The notes under the pieces were generated by a model. It worked only from the letters and a program-made list of their open reading frames with translations. It was not told the DNA's origin and made no database searches. From assembly GCA_024281055.1 (NCBI GenBank), contig JAMXLF010000035.1:124001-188000 (forward strand): DNA of 64,000 nt, given 5' to 3'. The stretch comes from Geobacteraceae bacterium (GTDB lineage: Bacteria; Desulfobacterota; Desulfuromonadia; Geobacterales; Geobacteraceae). Below are positions 52,525-60,622 of this stretch, in pieces. How positions within the stretch are numbered: the stretch's first letter is position 1; each line of letters starts with the position of its first letter. Both the position numbers and the translations under genes were made by a program.

Positions 52525-53340
52525 ATGAACCTGCTCCATGCCGCCGTGCTCGGCACCCTCCAGGGGCTGACCGAGATTCTCCCCATCAGCAGCTCCGCTC
52601 ACCTGATCCTGGTCCCCTGGTTGTTCGGGTGGCCCGAATCTGGTCTCACCTTTGACGTGGCGTTGCACCTGGGCACGCTCATCGCTCTCTGTCTCTATTT
52701 CTGGCGCGACATCATCGAGCTGGCCATCAATTTTTTCAACGTGATCACCCGCAGGGGTTTGCATGCACCGGCTGACCGCCTTCCCTTCTACATCATCGCC
52801 GGCACCATCCCGGCAGCCATCGTCGGCAAGACCCTCGAAGGTCCCGTGGAGGAGATGTTCCGTCACAGTCCCGCTCTTATCGCCGCATTCCTCATCGCCT
52901 TCGGCCTCCTCCTTGCCTTTGCCGACACCACCGGTGCCAAGCGCTGGAAAATGGACCGGATCGACCTCCGTGCCGCGCTGATCATCGGCCTGGCCCAGTG
53001 CCTCGCCCTCGTTCCCGGCGTCTCCCGCTCGGGGATCACCATCACCGCCGCGCTCCTCCTCGGCTTCAACCGGGAGACTTCCGCCCGCTTCTCCTTCCTC
53101 CTCTCGCTCCCCATCGTTGCCGGCGCAGCAGTGTTGCAACTCGGCCACCTGGCCAAGCACGGCCTCCCGGCCAACGAAGTGGCCCCGCTCCTGATCGGCA
53201 TTGCCACCTCCGCCTTCTTCGGCTACCTGAGCGTCGTCTTCATCCTCAAGCTCGTGCAGAAAAAGTCCCTCTATCCCTTCGTCTGGTACCGGCTCCTGGC
53301 AGGCGGCGGGGTGCTCGTCTGGATCTTCTTCGGCCGCTGA
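52525..53340 (+). CDS. uppP: Undecaprenyl-diphosphatase, 271 aa
   Basis: The conserved motifs are LTEILPISSSAHLIL near residue 15 and PGVSRSGITITAALLLGFNR near residue 165, with eight membrane helices. It removes a phosphate from undecaprenyl diphosphate so that the lipid carrier returns to cell-wall synthesis. AGGAG lies before ATG 52525. Also known as BacA for its link to bacitracin resistance. Confidence 0.95.
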   Translation: MNLLHAAVLGTLQGLTEILPISSSAHLILVPWLFGWPESGLTFDVALHLGTLIALCLYFWRDIIELAINFFNVITRRGLHAPADRLPFYIIAGTIPAAIVGKTLEGPVEEMFRHSPALIAAFLIAFGLLLAFADTTGAKRWKMDRIDLRAALIIGLAQCLALVPGVSRSGITITAALLLGFNRETSARFSFLLSLPIVAGAAVLQLGHLAKHGLPANEVAPLLIGIATSAFFGYLSVVFILKLVQKKSLYPFVWYRLLAGGGVLVWIFFGR

Positions 53341-53451
53341 GCATCGCACCGCCGCATTCTCCTGCCCATTTGCTTTCGCGCGGCAAAGGGATAAACTCTC
53401 AAAAACGGCCAGCTGTCGACCAGGAACGTTGACCAGACAAGGGGATGGCAC

Positions 53452-54003
53452 ATGGCGGGCAAACTAGGTGCGATCTGGGGAATTGCAGGAGTTTTTTTGC
53501 TCCTCGGCAGTGCCGTCTATCGCCTGGCTCCGCTAGCCCTCGCCCCCCTTTCCACAGATCTCGGCTGGTACCACTGGCTCGCCCTGGCGGCTAGCGTCCT
53601 GTTCATGGCCCACGCAGAAGGCTACCGCGGCTTCCAGCAGCATTTCTCCCCGCGTGTCGCTGCCCGGGCCAAGTACCTGCGCGACCACCCGCTCCCCTTT
53701 TTCGTCGCCCTGGCCCCCTTCTTCTGCATGGGATATTTTCACGCCACCCGGCGTCGCCAGATCGTTTCCCTCTCCCTCACCGCAGGGATTGTCGTCCTCG
53801 TCCTGGTAGTCAGGCAGGTTCCACAGCCTTGGCGCGGGATCATCGACGCGGGAGTAGTGACGGGTCTCGTCTGGGGACTCGTCTCCCTCGCGTGGTTCAC
53901 CATCAGGGCGTTTACCGTGGAGTCCTTCGGCTATTCTCCCGAAGTACCGGAAAACCTTTCCCCAGACCCATTTTCCTCCTCTCCCGACCAGCCCCACCTG
54001 TAA
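53452..54003 (+). CDS. Membrane protein of unknown function, 183 aa
   Basis: Four hydrophobic segments (IWGIAGVFLLLGSAVYRL, WLALAASVLFMAHAEG, PLPFFVALAPFFCMGYFH and IVSLSLTAGIVVLVLVV) are visible, then a soluble Pro/Ser-rich tail. I do not recognise the family; an associated lipid or envelope role is possible given the neighbouring uppP. Its stop codon lies inside an operator-like repeat. Confidence 0.7.
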   Translation: MAGKLGAIWGIAGVFLLLGSAVYRLAPLALAPLSTDLGWYHWLALAASVLFMAHAEGYRGFQQHFSPRVAARAKYLRDHPLPFFVALAPFFCMGYFHATRRRQIVSLSLTAGIVVLVLVVRQVPQPWRGIIDAGVVTGLVWGLVSLAWFTIRAFTVESFGYSPEVPENLSPDPFSSSPDQPHL

Positions 54004-54103
54004 ACAAAGTTTACACTCGTAAACTTTGTTTACATTTGCCGCAAGCCTAGGCACCGCAAGACTTGACAGCCGCACTGCCAGCACCTGTGTAAACTCTGTT
54101 GAC
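54000..54103. promoter_or_regulatory. Three operator-like sites GTAAAC-N3-GTTTAC
   Basis: Perfect 15-bp palindromes lie at 54000-54014 (GTAAACAAAGTTTAC) and 54019-54033 (GTAAACTTTGTTTAC), 19 bp centre to centre, with a third copy carrying one mismatch at 54089-54103. TTGACA at 54063 may belong to a promoter for radC. Helical spacing suggests a cooperatively bound dimeric regulator. Confidence 0.7.
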
Positions 54104-54244
54104 GTTTTATCTGCCACTCCTCCGCTCCCCTGAATCGTAACCTGCTGAAATTGCGCAGACAAGATAACTGGCACGGTTCATGATAGGTGATGACGCACCA
54201 TCAACCGTATTTTCGATTGTTTGAATTGACGCAAAGGAGTTGCC

Positions 54245-54934
54245 ATGCCAGGCGGAATCAAGCACTGGCCCGAGGACGAGCGCCCGCGGGAAAAACTCTT
54301 GAAACGGGGCCCGGAGGCCCTGACCGACGCGGAACTGCTGGCCCTCATCCTTCGCACCGGCGACGCCGCGGCGAAGCGGAGCGCCATCGACCTGGGGCGG
54401 GAGCTGCTCCGGGAGTTCGACGGCGATTTGCGCCGGTTGGCTGGCGCCGCCGTCGCCGAGATCTGCCGGGTGAAGGGAACCGGCCCGGCCAAGGCCGCCT
54501 CCATCAAGGCGGCGCTGGAGCTCGCCAAGCGCTTCGAGGACGACCGGATGCGGAGCCGCGACCGCTTCACCTGCTCGGAGCAGATCTTCAACCACTACCA
54601 CCACGCCTTCCGCGACCGGAAAAAGGAGCACTTCATGGCGCTCCTCCTCGACGGCAAGAACCGGGTGATCCGCGAGGTGCAGATCTCCGAAGGGTCACTC
54701 AACCAGAGCATCGTTCACCCCCGCGAGGTATTCAACCCGGCGGTCCGCGAATCTGCGGCCGCCATCATCCTGGTCCACAACCACCCGACCGGCGACCCGA
54801 CGCCCTCCCGGGAGGACCTGGAAATTACCCGCCGGCTGCGGGACGCGGGGGACCTGATGGGGGTAAGGGTCCTCGACCACATCATCATCGGCGACGGACG
54901 GTACACGAGCTTCGCTGACCGGGGCATGATGTAG
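54245..54934 (+). CDS. radC: RadC family JAB-domain protein, 229 aa
   Basis: The N-terminal helix-hairpin-helix region (VAEICRVKGTGPAKAASIKA) precedes the JAMM-like metal site (LVHNHPTGDPTPSREDLEIT). Length and order match RadC. Despite the name, a role in DNA repair is disputed; the family may act as a nuclease-like enzyme. AAAGGAG precedes ATG 54245. Confidence 0.9.
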   Translation: MPGGIKHWPEDERPREKLLKRGPEALTDAELLALILRTGDAAAKRSAIDLGRELLREFDGDLRRLAGAAVAEICRVKGTGPAKAASIKAALELAKRFEDDRMRSRDRFTCSEQIFNHYHHAFRDRKKEHFMALLLDGKNRVIREVQISEGSLNQSIVHPREVFNPAVRESAAAIILVHNHPTGDPTPSREDLEITRRLRDAGDLMGVRVLDHIIIGDGRYTSFADRGMM

Positions 54935-55053
54935 CGTATGTCGTGCTGATTGCCACCAAACCGCAAAGAATGGGTTTTCTTGCGGCAAATATTGTGCTAG
55001 ACTTTTAATGCATACAAATTACACGACTCGTGTCGTTTAAAGGAGCTTGCATC

Positions 55054-55293
55054 ATGGACAAGAGAGGAACCGAAACCGCATTGGTCGCCTTTTTCACCGG
55101 AGCGGTGATCGCCGCCGGCATCACCCTGCTGCTCACCCCGAAGACCGGCAAGGAAGTGCGGGAAAAGATCGGCGAGGTGACCGACGAGGCGGCAGAGAAA
55201 CTCAAGGCGTGTGCCCGGGAAGCGAAGTTCAAGGTGAGCCCGAAGACGAAAACGGACGCCTTCAACTACGACGGCGGCAGCTGCTGGGTCTAA
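55054..55293 (+). CDS. YtxH-domain protein, 79 aa
   Basis: A single N-terminal membrane segment (VAFFTGAVIAAGITLLLTPK) is followed by the KTGKEVREKIGE repeat of the YtxH family. The start at 55054 follows AAAGGAG. Such proteins are often stress-induced. The C-terminus has a Cys-Trp end (GGSCWV). Confidence 0.8.
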   Translation: MDKRGTETALVAFFTGAVIAAGITLLLTPKTGKEVREKIGEVTDEAAEKLKACAREAKFKVSPKTKTDAFNYDGGSCWV

Positions 55294-55354
55294 CACCCCG
55301 ACAAATCCTGCCGGATCCCTGCTGAAGGGAGGAGCACTCCGTAATTGTGCGGCA

Positions 55355-55391
55355 CGAAAACGCCGGCCTTTGGCCGGCGTTTTCGTTTTTT
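55355..55391 (+). terminator. Rho-independent terminator after the YtxH gene
   Basis: CGAAAACGCCGGCC and GGCCGGCGTTTTCG give a perfect 14-base stem followed by T residues. Very likely a strong terminator. Confidence 0.9.
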
Positions 55392-55440
55392 ACGACCGCT
55401 GATGTGACATGATCAAAGTGCGGTGGTTGAGAATACTTCC

Positions 55441-56325
55441 TTACGGCCTGAGGTATTTCGCGATCCCCGCCTCGAAGCGCTCCGGCGCGAAACGGAAGGT
55501 CTCTTGCCATCTCCCGTCGCAGATGTTCTCCTCCACGAGCATGGCGATCTGGTCCATGGTGATGGGAAAGAAGGAGAACCCCTGGAGGAGCGGTACCACT
55601 GCCTTCATGATGCCGAGGGGGTTGGGGATCTTGACCACGCGGGATTTGCCGAGCAGGCGGCCGATGGTGTCGAGGAGCTCGTTGTAGGTGAGGCGGTCGG
55701 GGCCGCACAACTCATAGGTCTGACCGGCAGTCTCCGGCATCTCCAGGGCCATGGCGAAACAGCGCGCCACGTCATCGGCGGAAATCGGCTGGAGCCGGTA
55801 GCGCCCGTCGCCGATGACCGGAACGGCCGGATAGCTGCGGATGTAGCCGGCCAGCATGTTGACGAAGGCATCCCGCGGCCCGAAGATGAGGGATGGCCTG
55901 AAGATGGTCCAGTCGAGACCCGAAGCCCGCACGTGCTCCTCTCCCCGGTACTTGGTCCGGTGGTAGAGGGAGGTGGCGTCGGGGCGCGTCCCGAGGGCCG
56001 ACATCTGGAGGTGACGCCGAATGCCGGCCCCTCGTGCCGCCTCGACCACGTTTTTCATCGCCTCCACGTGGAGCTTCTCAAAGGTGATCCCCCGGGCGGG
56101 GAACTCCCGGATGATCCCCACCAGGTTGATGGTGGCGTCGCACCCGGCAACCGCAGCAGCAAGAGTTTCGGGTCGCGTCACGTCTCCTTCCGCCTGCTCC
56201 ACCCCGGCCTCGAAGCTCTCCCTTTTCCGGTGCACGAGGAGCCGGATGGTGTGCTCTCGCTCCAGGAGGGCTTTCCGCAGATGGCCGCCGACAAACCCGG
56301 TGCCGCCGCACAGGAATATCTTCAT
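55441..56325 (-). CDS. NAD(P)-dependent epimerase/dehydratase-like protein, 294 aa
   Basis: The Rossmann motif GGTGFVGGHL is at the N-terminus, with SALGTRPDATSLYHRTKYRG holding the catalytic-type Tyr and Lys spaced as in extended short-chain dehydrogenases. It resembles the NDUFA9-like branch (complex I NDUFA9 subunit family), which binds NADPH without a known reaction. GAGGAGG precedes ATG 56325. Confidence 0.8.
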   Translation of the reverse strand: MKIFLCGGTGFVGGHLRKALLEREHTIRLLVHRKRESFEAGVEQAEGDVTRPETLAAAVAGCDATINLVGIIREFPARGITFEKLHVEAMKNVVEAARGAGIRRHLQMSALGTRPDATSLYHRTKYRGEEHVRASGLDWTIFRPSLIFGPRDAFVNMLAGYIRSYPAVPVIGDGRYRLQPISADDVARCFAMALEMPETAGQTYELCGPDRLTYNELLDTIGRLLGKSRVVKIPNPLGIMKAVVPLLQGFSFFPITMDQIAMLVEENICDGRWQETFRFAPERFEAGIAKYLRP

Positions 56326-56378
56326 CGCGAACCTCCTCACGTAGACATCTTACCGCGCTTGTCCCACCATCTCTGGAG

Positions 56379-56521
56379 GGGGGCAGGGGACTTTCGAGGG
56401 GAAGAGAGTCAGCACTAAGGTTGCCATTCTTGACGAAGAAACCACCAGAGCCACTGCTTTCCCTCGAACAACGCCACTGCCAGAAGGCATACTCTCTTTT
56501 CCTCGAAAGTCCCCTGCCCCC
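56379..56521. repeat. Inverted repeat with 31-bp arms and 81-bp spacer
   Basis: GGGGGCAGGGGACTTTCGAG at 56379 onward pairs with the arm ending at 56521; 29 of 31 positions match. The spacer holds no credible gene. It lies in the 460-bp gap between the epimerase-like gene and the ferritin-like gene and could be a non-autonomous element or a structured RNA. The rest of the gap (56522-56690) shows nothing else that I can support. Confidence 0.7.
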
Positions 56522-56696
56522 TTCCCACGTTCTTACCCGACCCCATGCCGAATGTCATTAGAATTGTACCCGACAATTGAGCATTTACCAGAAACGCGCT
56601 TGTCGGTACAATCACGCCATGGCAAAACTCTCTGGCCGGCAGGAAGAAGGTTAGGGGACAAACCCCTTGAATCGCGGTAAAATGGAGGTAACCTTA

Positions 56697-56748
56697 ATTG
56701 TATTCTGTATACAATCTGCTTGTGATTGTCGCACCGTTGTGGTAAAAG
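56697..56748 (+). promoter_or_regulatory. Promoter and palindromic operator of the ferritin-like gene
   Basis: TTGTGA (56720-56725) and TAAAAG (56743-56748) are 17 bp apart. Just upstream, ATTGTAT (56697-56703) and ATACAAT (56709-56715) form a symmetrical site that may be bound by a repressor. Confidence 0.6.
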
Positions 56749-56785
56749 AGGCCGGTATCCTTCATGTTACGGAGGTAGGAACGCG

Positions 56786-57259
56786 ATGAGCGAGAACAAT
56801 GTCTGTTATACCTTTGAAGCCGCCCTCGAAATGGCGGTCAAGATGGAAGACGATGGGTTCCGGCATTACCTGACGGCGATCCAGAAAGTGGCAAACAAGG
56901 GAGCCCGGGAGATCCTCCGGGAAGCGGCCCTGGACGAGTTGGTGCACAAGCACGAGCTGGAAAAGGCCCTCGTGGAAGGGCACATGGGGAACGGTAAGGG
57001 GTTGAGCAAGCCGGTCCCCACCATGAACCTGGACTACGTCCTGACCAAGAAAGAGCTCCGTCCCGACTCTGACGCATGCGAGGCGCTCATTTACGCCATC
57101 CACCTGGAAAAGGGCTCCGTTGACTTCTACAAACGGATGGCCCAGGGGTGCGCCGGTGCGCCCATGGCCCCTCTGTTCGAGCGGATGCTGGCCGATGAGA
57201 CCCGCCACCTGCAGGCCCTCGAGGACATGTACGAGAAGCACTGCCTGCCGGAGGGTTAA
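56786..57259 (+). CDS. Rubrerythrin-like ferritin-fold protein, 157 aa
   Basis: A four-helix bundle with the di-iron ligands appears as Glu in MAVKMEDDGFRHY, ELVHKHELE, and later EKGSVDFYKRM and ADETRHLQALE. There is no C-terminal rubredoxin domain. It may reduce peroxide or store iron in an anaerobe. The start at 56786 has GGAGG ten or so bases upstream. Confidence 0.85.
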   Translation: MSENNVCYTFEAALEMAVKMEDDGFRHYLTAIQKVANKGAREILREAALDELVHKHELEKALVEGHMGNGKGLSKPVPTMNLDYVLTKKELRPDSDACEALIYAIHLEKGSVDFYKRMAQGCAGAPMAPLFERMLADETRHLQALEDMYEKHCLPEG

Positions 57260-57321
57260 AAAAACCGTTCAATGTTCGATGTTCGACGTTCGATGTCTGC
57301 ACGAACAGTCGAGGCAATGAA

Positions 57322-57354
57322 AAAGGGGGATAAGCGCTGAGCTTATCCCCCTTT
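57322..57354. terminator. Bidirectional terminator between converging genes
   Basis: AAAGGGGGATAAGC and GCTTATCCCCCTTT form a 14-base stem with a five-base loop, serving the ferritin-like gene and the SlyD-type gene from opposite sides. Confidence 0.8.
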
Positions 57355-57360
57355 AGATTG

Positions 57361-57530
57361 TTAAGAGCTGGTTTGTAAATACCAATCGCGCAGAACCGCG
57401 GCCGGATTTGCGGCAGATTTGGCTGGGCCGATTGAGCAAAACCGCAGGCGTAGTACCCACAGGACATAAACAGCGCTACGTCGAGGATTTTGCGATTGAG
57501 GCCGGGGCAAAGATGCCGTGAAGACGGGAT
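57361..57530. repeat. MITE-like repeat, Geobacter-type, copy 3
   Basis: The stretch contains GCGCAGAACCGCGGCCGGAT, GGCGTAGTACCC and CAGCGCTACGTCGAGGATTT, elements related to copy 1 but rearranged. It fills the space between the terminator and the SlyD-type gene. Confidence 0.5.
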
Positions 57531-57536
57531 GCGGGG

Positions 57537-57989
57537 CTAGCCGATTTCCACCAGCCGCAGGTCGAAGGTAAGATCCCGCCCCGCCAGGGGATGGTTGGCG
57601 TCGAGGGTCACGGTGGTATCGGTCACTTCGGTGACGAGCACCGGGAAGGTGTGCCCGTCCTGCTGGGTCACCTCCAACTGCTGCCCCACTTCCGGCTTCA
57701 GGTCGGGCGGCAGGTCGCTCTTGCCGACCACCGCCACCATTTCGTCCATGCGCGGGCCGTAGGCCTGCTCCACGGGGATGGTGACGGTCTTGCTCTCGCC
57801 CGGGCTCATGCCGACGATGGCATTCTCGAAGCCGGGTATCACGTCCCCCTCGCCGATGGTGAATTCCAGGGGGCCGGTACCACAGCCGCAGCCGCTGTCC
57901 TCGCACTCCGACGAATCGAAGACCTCGCCGTCAGCCAGCTTCCCCGTGTAATGGACCTTGACCCGGTCCCCTTTTTTTGCCTGAGACAT
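57537..57989 (-). CDS. slyD: SlyD-type FKBP peptidyl-prolyl isomerase, 150 aa
   Basis: The FKBP core (VKVHYTGKLADGEVFDSS; FTIGEGDVIPGFENAIVGMS) and the inserted chaperone flap (VEQAYGPRMDEMVAVVGKSD) match SlyD. A Cys-rich insert (CEDSGCGCG) after residue 28 could bind metal and is not usual for the family. The His-rich tail of Escherichia coli SlyD is absent. It folds proline-rich or metalloenzyme clients. Confidence 0.9.
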   Translation of the reverse strand: MSQAKKGDRVKVHYTGKLADGEVFDSSECEDSGCGCGTGPLEFTIGEGDVIPGFENAIVGMSPGESKTVTIPVEQAYGPRMDEMVAVVGKSDLPPDLKPEVGQQLEVTQQDGHTFPVLVTEVTDTTVTLDANHPLAGRDLTFDLRLVEIG

Positions 57990-58075
57990 ATGTTTCCGCC
58001 TTTCGTATTGTCATTGTCGTACGTGCATCGACAATACCAGAAACGCAGAAAATATGCCAAGCATTTAAATTCCTG

Positions 58076-58297
58076 CTATTTTTCCTTCAACTGAAAGGCC
58101 ACTTTCAACACCACTTGGTACTCCTTGATCTCCCCGTCCTCCCCCACGTGCCCGCGAATCTCGCCAACCTCGAACCAGGAGAGCTTCTCCAGGGTCGTGT
58201 GGGCCTTGCGCACCGCCGACTGGATGGCTGCCTCGAAGCCGTTCTTCGAAACCCCGATCACTTCCACCTTCTTGTAGATCCTGTCTTCGCCGTACAT
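58076..58297 (-). CDS. Dodecin, flavin-binding protein, 73 aa
   Basis: The sequence VYKKVEVIGVSKNGFEAAIQ-like start and the conserved LSWFEVGEIRGHVGEDGEIK are typical of dodecin, a 12-mer that stores flavin. The true start is 58297 (GGAGGGAGTC before ATG); a longer frame upstream covers a repeat and is not used. Confidence 0.9.
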   Translation of the reverse strand: MYGEDRIYKKVEVIGVSKNGFEAAIQSAVRKAHTTLEKLSWFEVGEIRGHVGEDGEIKEYQVVLKVAFQLKEK

Positions 58298-58304
58298 GAC
58301 TCCC

Positions 58305-58445
58305 TCCGTGGGGAAACCGCCCTTTTCCGCAATCTCGGCGTCAATCTTCGGGCTTGCGTGTGCGGCGTACCTCCAGTACGCCTCCGTGCAATCCCTCAAT
58401 TTCCTTGACCTTGCGAAAAATTGCTCGTTTCCTATATTTTTGACG
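58305..58445. repeat. MITE-like inverted repeat element, GGAAACGCGA family, copy 4
   Basis: GGAAACCGCCCTTTTCCGCA at one end and TTGCGAAAAATTGCTCGTTT at the other, with GGCGTACCTCCAGTACGCC palindrome in the centre, repeat the design of copy 1. Confidence 0.6.
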
Positions 58446-58554
58446 TGCTTTTGGTTCAAGCTTAGCACCCTGGTCGGACAAATCAACGCTTCCCATCCCC
58501 GGCGGATGATGATATTTTTTCGATTTGTCAGATCAGATTTGACAGACACATAAC

Positions 58555-58632
58555 TCCCCCTGCCCCCCTCTTGCCTTAAGAGGGGGAAAATCACTCACCT
58601 CCCCTTAAGCTAAGGGGAGGCCGGGAGGGGTT
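58555..58632. repeat. Pair of GC-rich hairpins before the NUDIX gene
   Basis: CCCCCTCTT/AAGAGGGGG (58564-58586) and CCTCCCCTTA/TAAGGGGAGG (58598-58620) are perfect short stems. Together they resemble a mobile REP pair. The gap from 58446 to 58554 holds nothing that I can support. Confidence 0.65.
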
Positions 58633-58653
58633 ATGAGCATAAGGAGTCAGCTG

Positions 58654-59175
58654 ATGGAAACTCGCAAACGGGCCATCCTCTTCGAGGGCCTTGTGGTAAA
58701 GATTGAACAGATGGAAGTGAAAGTGGGCGAAAAGGGGTGGCACGTCTACCAGATCGTCCGCCATCCGGGCGGGGTGGCGGTGCTCCCGCTCCATGACGAC
58801 GGCACGGTGACACTGATCCGTCAGCTTCGGCCGGCAGCCGACGATTTCCTCGTCGAGCTTCCCGCCGGAAGACGCCAGCCGGGGGAAGACCCTGCAGAGT
58901 GCGGCCGGCGGGAGCTGGTGGAGGAAACCGGCTTGGTCGCCGAGCGGCTGGAACCCCTCGGGATTCTCCACTCCTCGCCGGGGGTATTCGACGAGGTGAT
59001 CCACCTCTACCTCGCCACCGGCCTCTCCCAAGGGGAGGCAGAGCCCGAGCAGTACGAGGACATCGAAACCGTGCGCCTGCCGCTCGCCGAAGCCCTGGAG
59101 ATGGCCCGGGACGGACGGATCAGCGACGGCAAGACCGTTGCAGCCCTCTTTAGGGCGGCGGGGAGGCGGGGATGA
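58654..59175 (+). CDS. NUDIX hydrolase, 173 aa
   Basis: The Nudix box is GRRQPGEDPAECGRRELVEE, ending ETGL. The N-terminal part (ILFEGLVVKIEQMEVK) and RHPGGVAVLPL match ADP-ribose pyrophosphatase-type enzymes. The start at 58654 has AAGGAG seven bases upstream. It overlaps the next gene by four bases. Confidence 0.9.
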   Translation: METRKRAILFEGLVVKIEQMEVKVGEKGWHVYQIVRHPGGVAVLPLHDDGTVTLIRQLRPAADDFLVELPAGRRQPGEDPAECGRRELVEETGLVAERLEPLGILHSSPGVFDEVIHLYLATGLSQGEAEPEQYEDIETVRLPLAEALEMARDGRISDGKTVAALFRAAGRRG

Positions 59176-60056
59176 TCCTCAGGGGGTTCGTTGGACCGGA
59201 ACAGGCGGGGCTGCGCCTGGACGACGGGGCAAAGGCCCTGTTCCCCCAGCTGTCCAAGGGGGAGATCCGCCGGATTATCGACTGGGGCGGCTGCGCGGTG
59301 AGCGATGTGATGGTTCGGGTCGCCTCCCGTACGCTCCGGGAGGGGGACGAGCTCATCCTCGGGGTGATGGAGGCGGAGCGTTGCGTGGAGCTCGCCTACA
59401 CAGCGGCGGACATGCTCTACGAGGACGCGGATTTCCTGGCGGTGAACAAGGCGGCGGGGCTCAACTCCCAGCGCACCCCCTACCAGCTCAAGGGAACCGT
59501 CGAGTACGCCGTGGACCGCTATCTGAAGAGCCAGGGGAGCGGCGAGCCGGCCCGGGTCATCCACCGCCTCGACCGGGGGACATCGGGGGTGATGTTCTTC
59601 CCCAAGCAGAAGAAGGCCGCCACCCACATCTCCTACCTCCTCAAGAACGGCGAGGTGGAAAAAATCTACTGGGCGCTCGTGCCGGGCCGGCCCGAAGAGG
59701 ACACCTGGACCGTGGACGCCCCCATCGCCAAGCTGAACAAGTTCCGCTACGGGGTGGCGCTTCCCGGCCGGGATGCGCGCACCATGTTCCGGATTCTCAC
59801 GGCAGGCCGCGGGGCGACCCTCGTCGAGGCCCGGCCGTTCACCGGCCGTACCCACCAAATCCGGGTCCACCTTGTCCACTCCGGACTTCCCATCATCGGC
59901 GACCAGCCCTACGGCGGGCTTCCGGCGCCGCGCATGATGCTCCACTGCCGTGCCATGGCATTCAAGACAAGGGCCGGCCGGGAGGTGCGGGCCGAGGCGC
60001 CGGTGGATGAAGCCTTCGCTTCTGTGTGTGCGGAATACGGGATCGAGGTGGGATGA
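59172..60056 (+). CDS. RluA-family pseudouridine synthase, 294 aa
   Basis: The catalytic motif RVIHRLDRGTSGVMFF, with the catalytic Asp in HRLD, lies near residue 130. A short S4-like N-terminal region and the GRTHQIRVHL motif complete the family pattern. It converts uridine in rRNA or tRNA; the exact site cannot be told from sequence. The start overlaps the NUDIX stop (ATGA). Confidence 0.9.
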   Translation: MILRGFVGPEQAGLRLDDGAKALFPQLSKGEIRRIIDWGGCAVSDVMVRVASRTLREGDELILGVMEAERCVELAYTAADMLYEDADFLAVNKAAGLNSQRTPYQLKGTVEYAVDRYLKSQGSGEPARVIHRLDRGTSGVMFFPKQKKAATHISYLLKNGEVEKIYWALVPGRPEEDTWTVDAPIAKLNKFRYGVALPGRDARTMFRILTAGRGATLVEARPFTGRTHQIRVHLVHSGLPIIGDQPYGGLPAPRMMLHCRAMAFKTRAGREVRAEAPVDEAFASVCAEYGIEVG

Positions 60057-60097
60057 ACTGCGGTCAAAGCTGCTGGGGAGCCCCAACGGATGCGGAA

Positions 60098-60622
60098 TCA
60101 GCGGGCATTACGCTCCATCTGAACCTCGAGGCTCTTCAACCGTTTGATGCTGCTGCGCAGTTCCTTGTTCTCTTTGGACAATGAACTGTTGTTGGCTTTA
60201 AGATTGCGATTTTGAGCATTCATGTCTGCGACGGCATAGAGGTAGGCGAGCAGCGGTTTGGCCTGCACCGTCCACACACTGTCCCCGTATTCGCGTCGCA
60301 GCCGTTCGAGGTAGCGGATGGAGGCGGCAGATCCATCCTTTTCCCCATTAAGAAGTTTCAGCACGCCCAGGCGGAACAGCGCTTCATCGGTTACCCCTCT
60401 GACACTCGATCCGGCAACGATCTCCTCAAGAATAGCCATGGCAGCAGCCTGTCTCCCCTGCTCCAGTTCCTGGAGGGCTGAGGAGAGTCTTTGGCTTGCT
60501 TCAGAACGAGACAGTTTCGGACGTTCGCCGGCACGACCGGAAGCGGTCTGCGGCGTCCCCTTGAGGGTACTGCAGCCGGCCAGCCCGAGAAGCAGAAGTG
60601 CGATGAGGAACAGCGGTTTCAT
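60098..60622 (-). CDS. Lipoprotein with C-terminal coiled coil, 174 aa
   Basis: A lipoprotein signal MKPLFLIALLLLGLAGC (lipobox LAGC) is followed by a TPR-like helical domain (LQELEQGRQAAAMAILEEIV; ALFRLGVLKLLNGEKDG) and an Asn/Ser/Leu-rich coiled coil (NRNLKANNSSLSKENKEL). The start overlaps the stop of the GGDEF gene (ATGA), so the pair is an operon. Family similar to YbgF-like or envelope-assembly proteins. Confidence 0.8.
   Translation of the reverse strand: MKPLFLIALLLLGLAGCSTLKGTPQTASGRAGERPKLSRSEASQRLSSALQELEQGRQAAAMAILEEIVAGSSVRGVTDEALFRLGVLKLLNGEKDGSAASIRYLERLRREYGDSVWTVQAKPLLAYLYAVADMNAQNRNLKANNSSLSKENKELRSSIKRLKSLEVQMERNAR

Noticed and set aside
56415-56615. 66-codon frame in the large inverted repeat
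   Set aside because: It crosses the repeat arm, has no ribosome site and no recognisable sequence.
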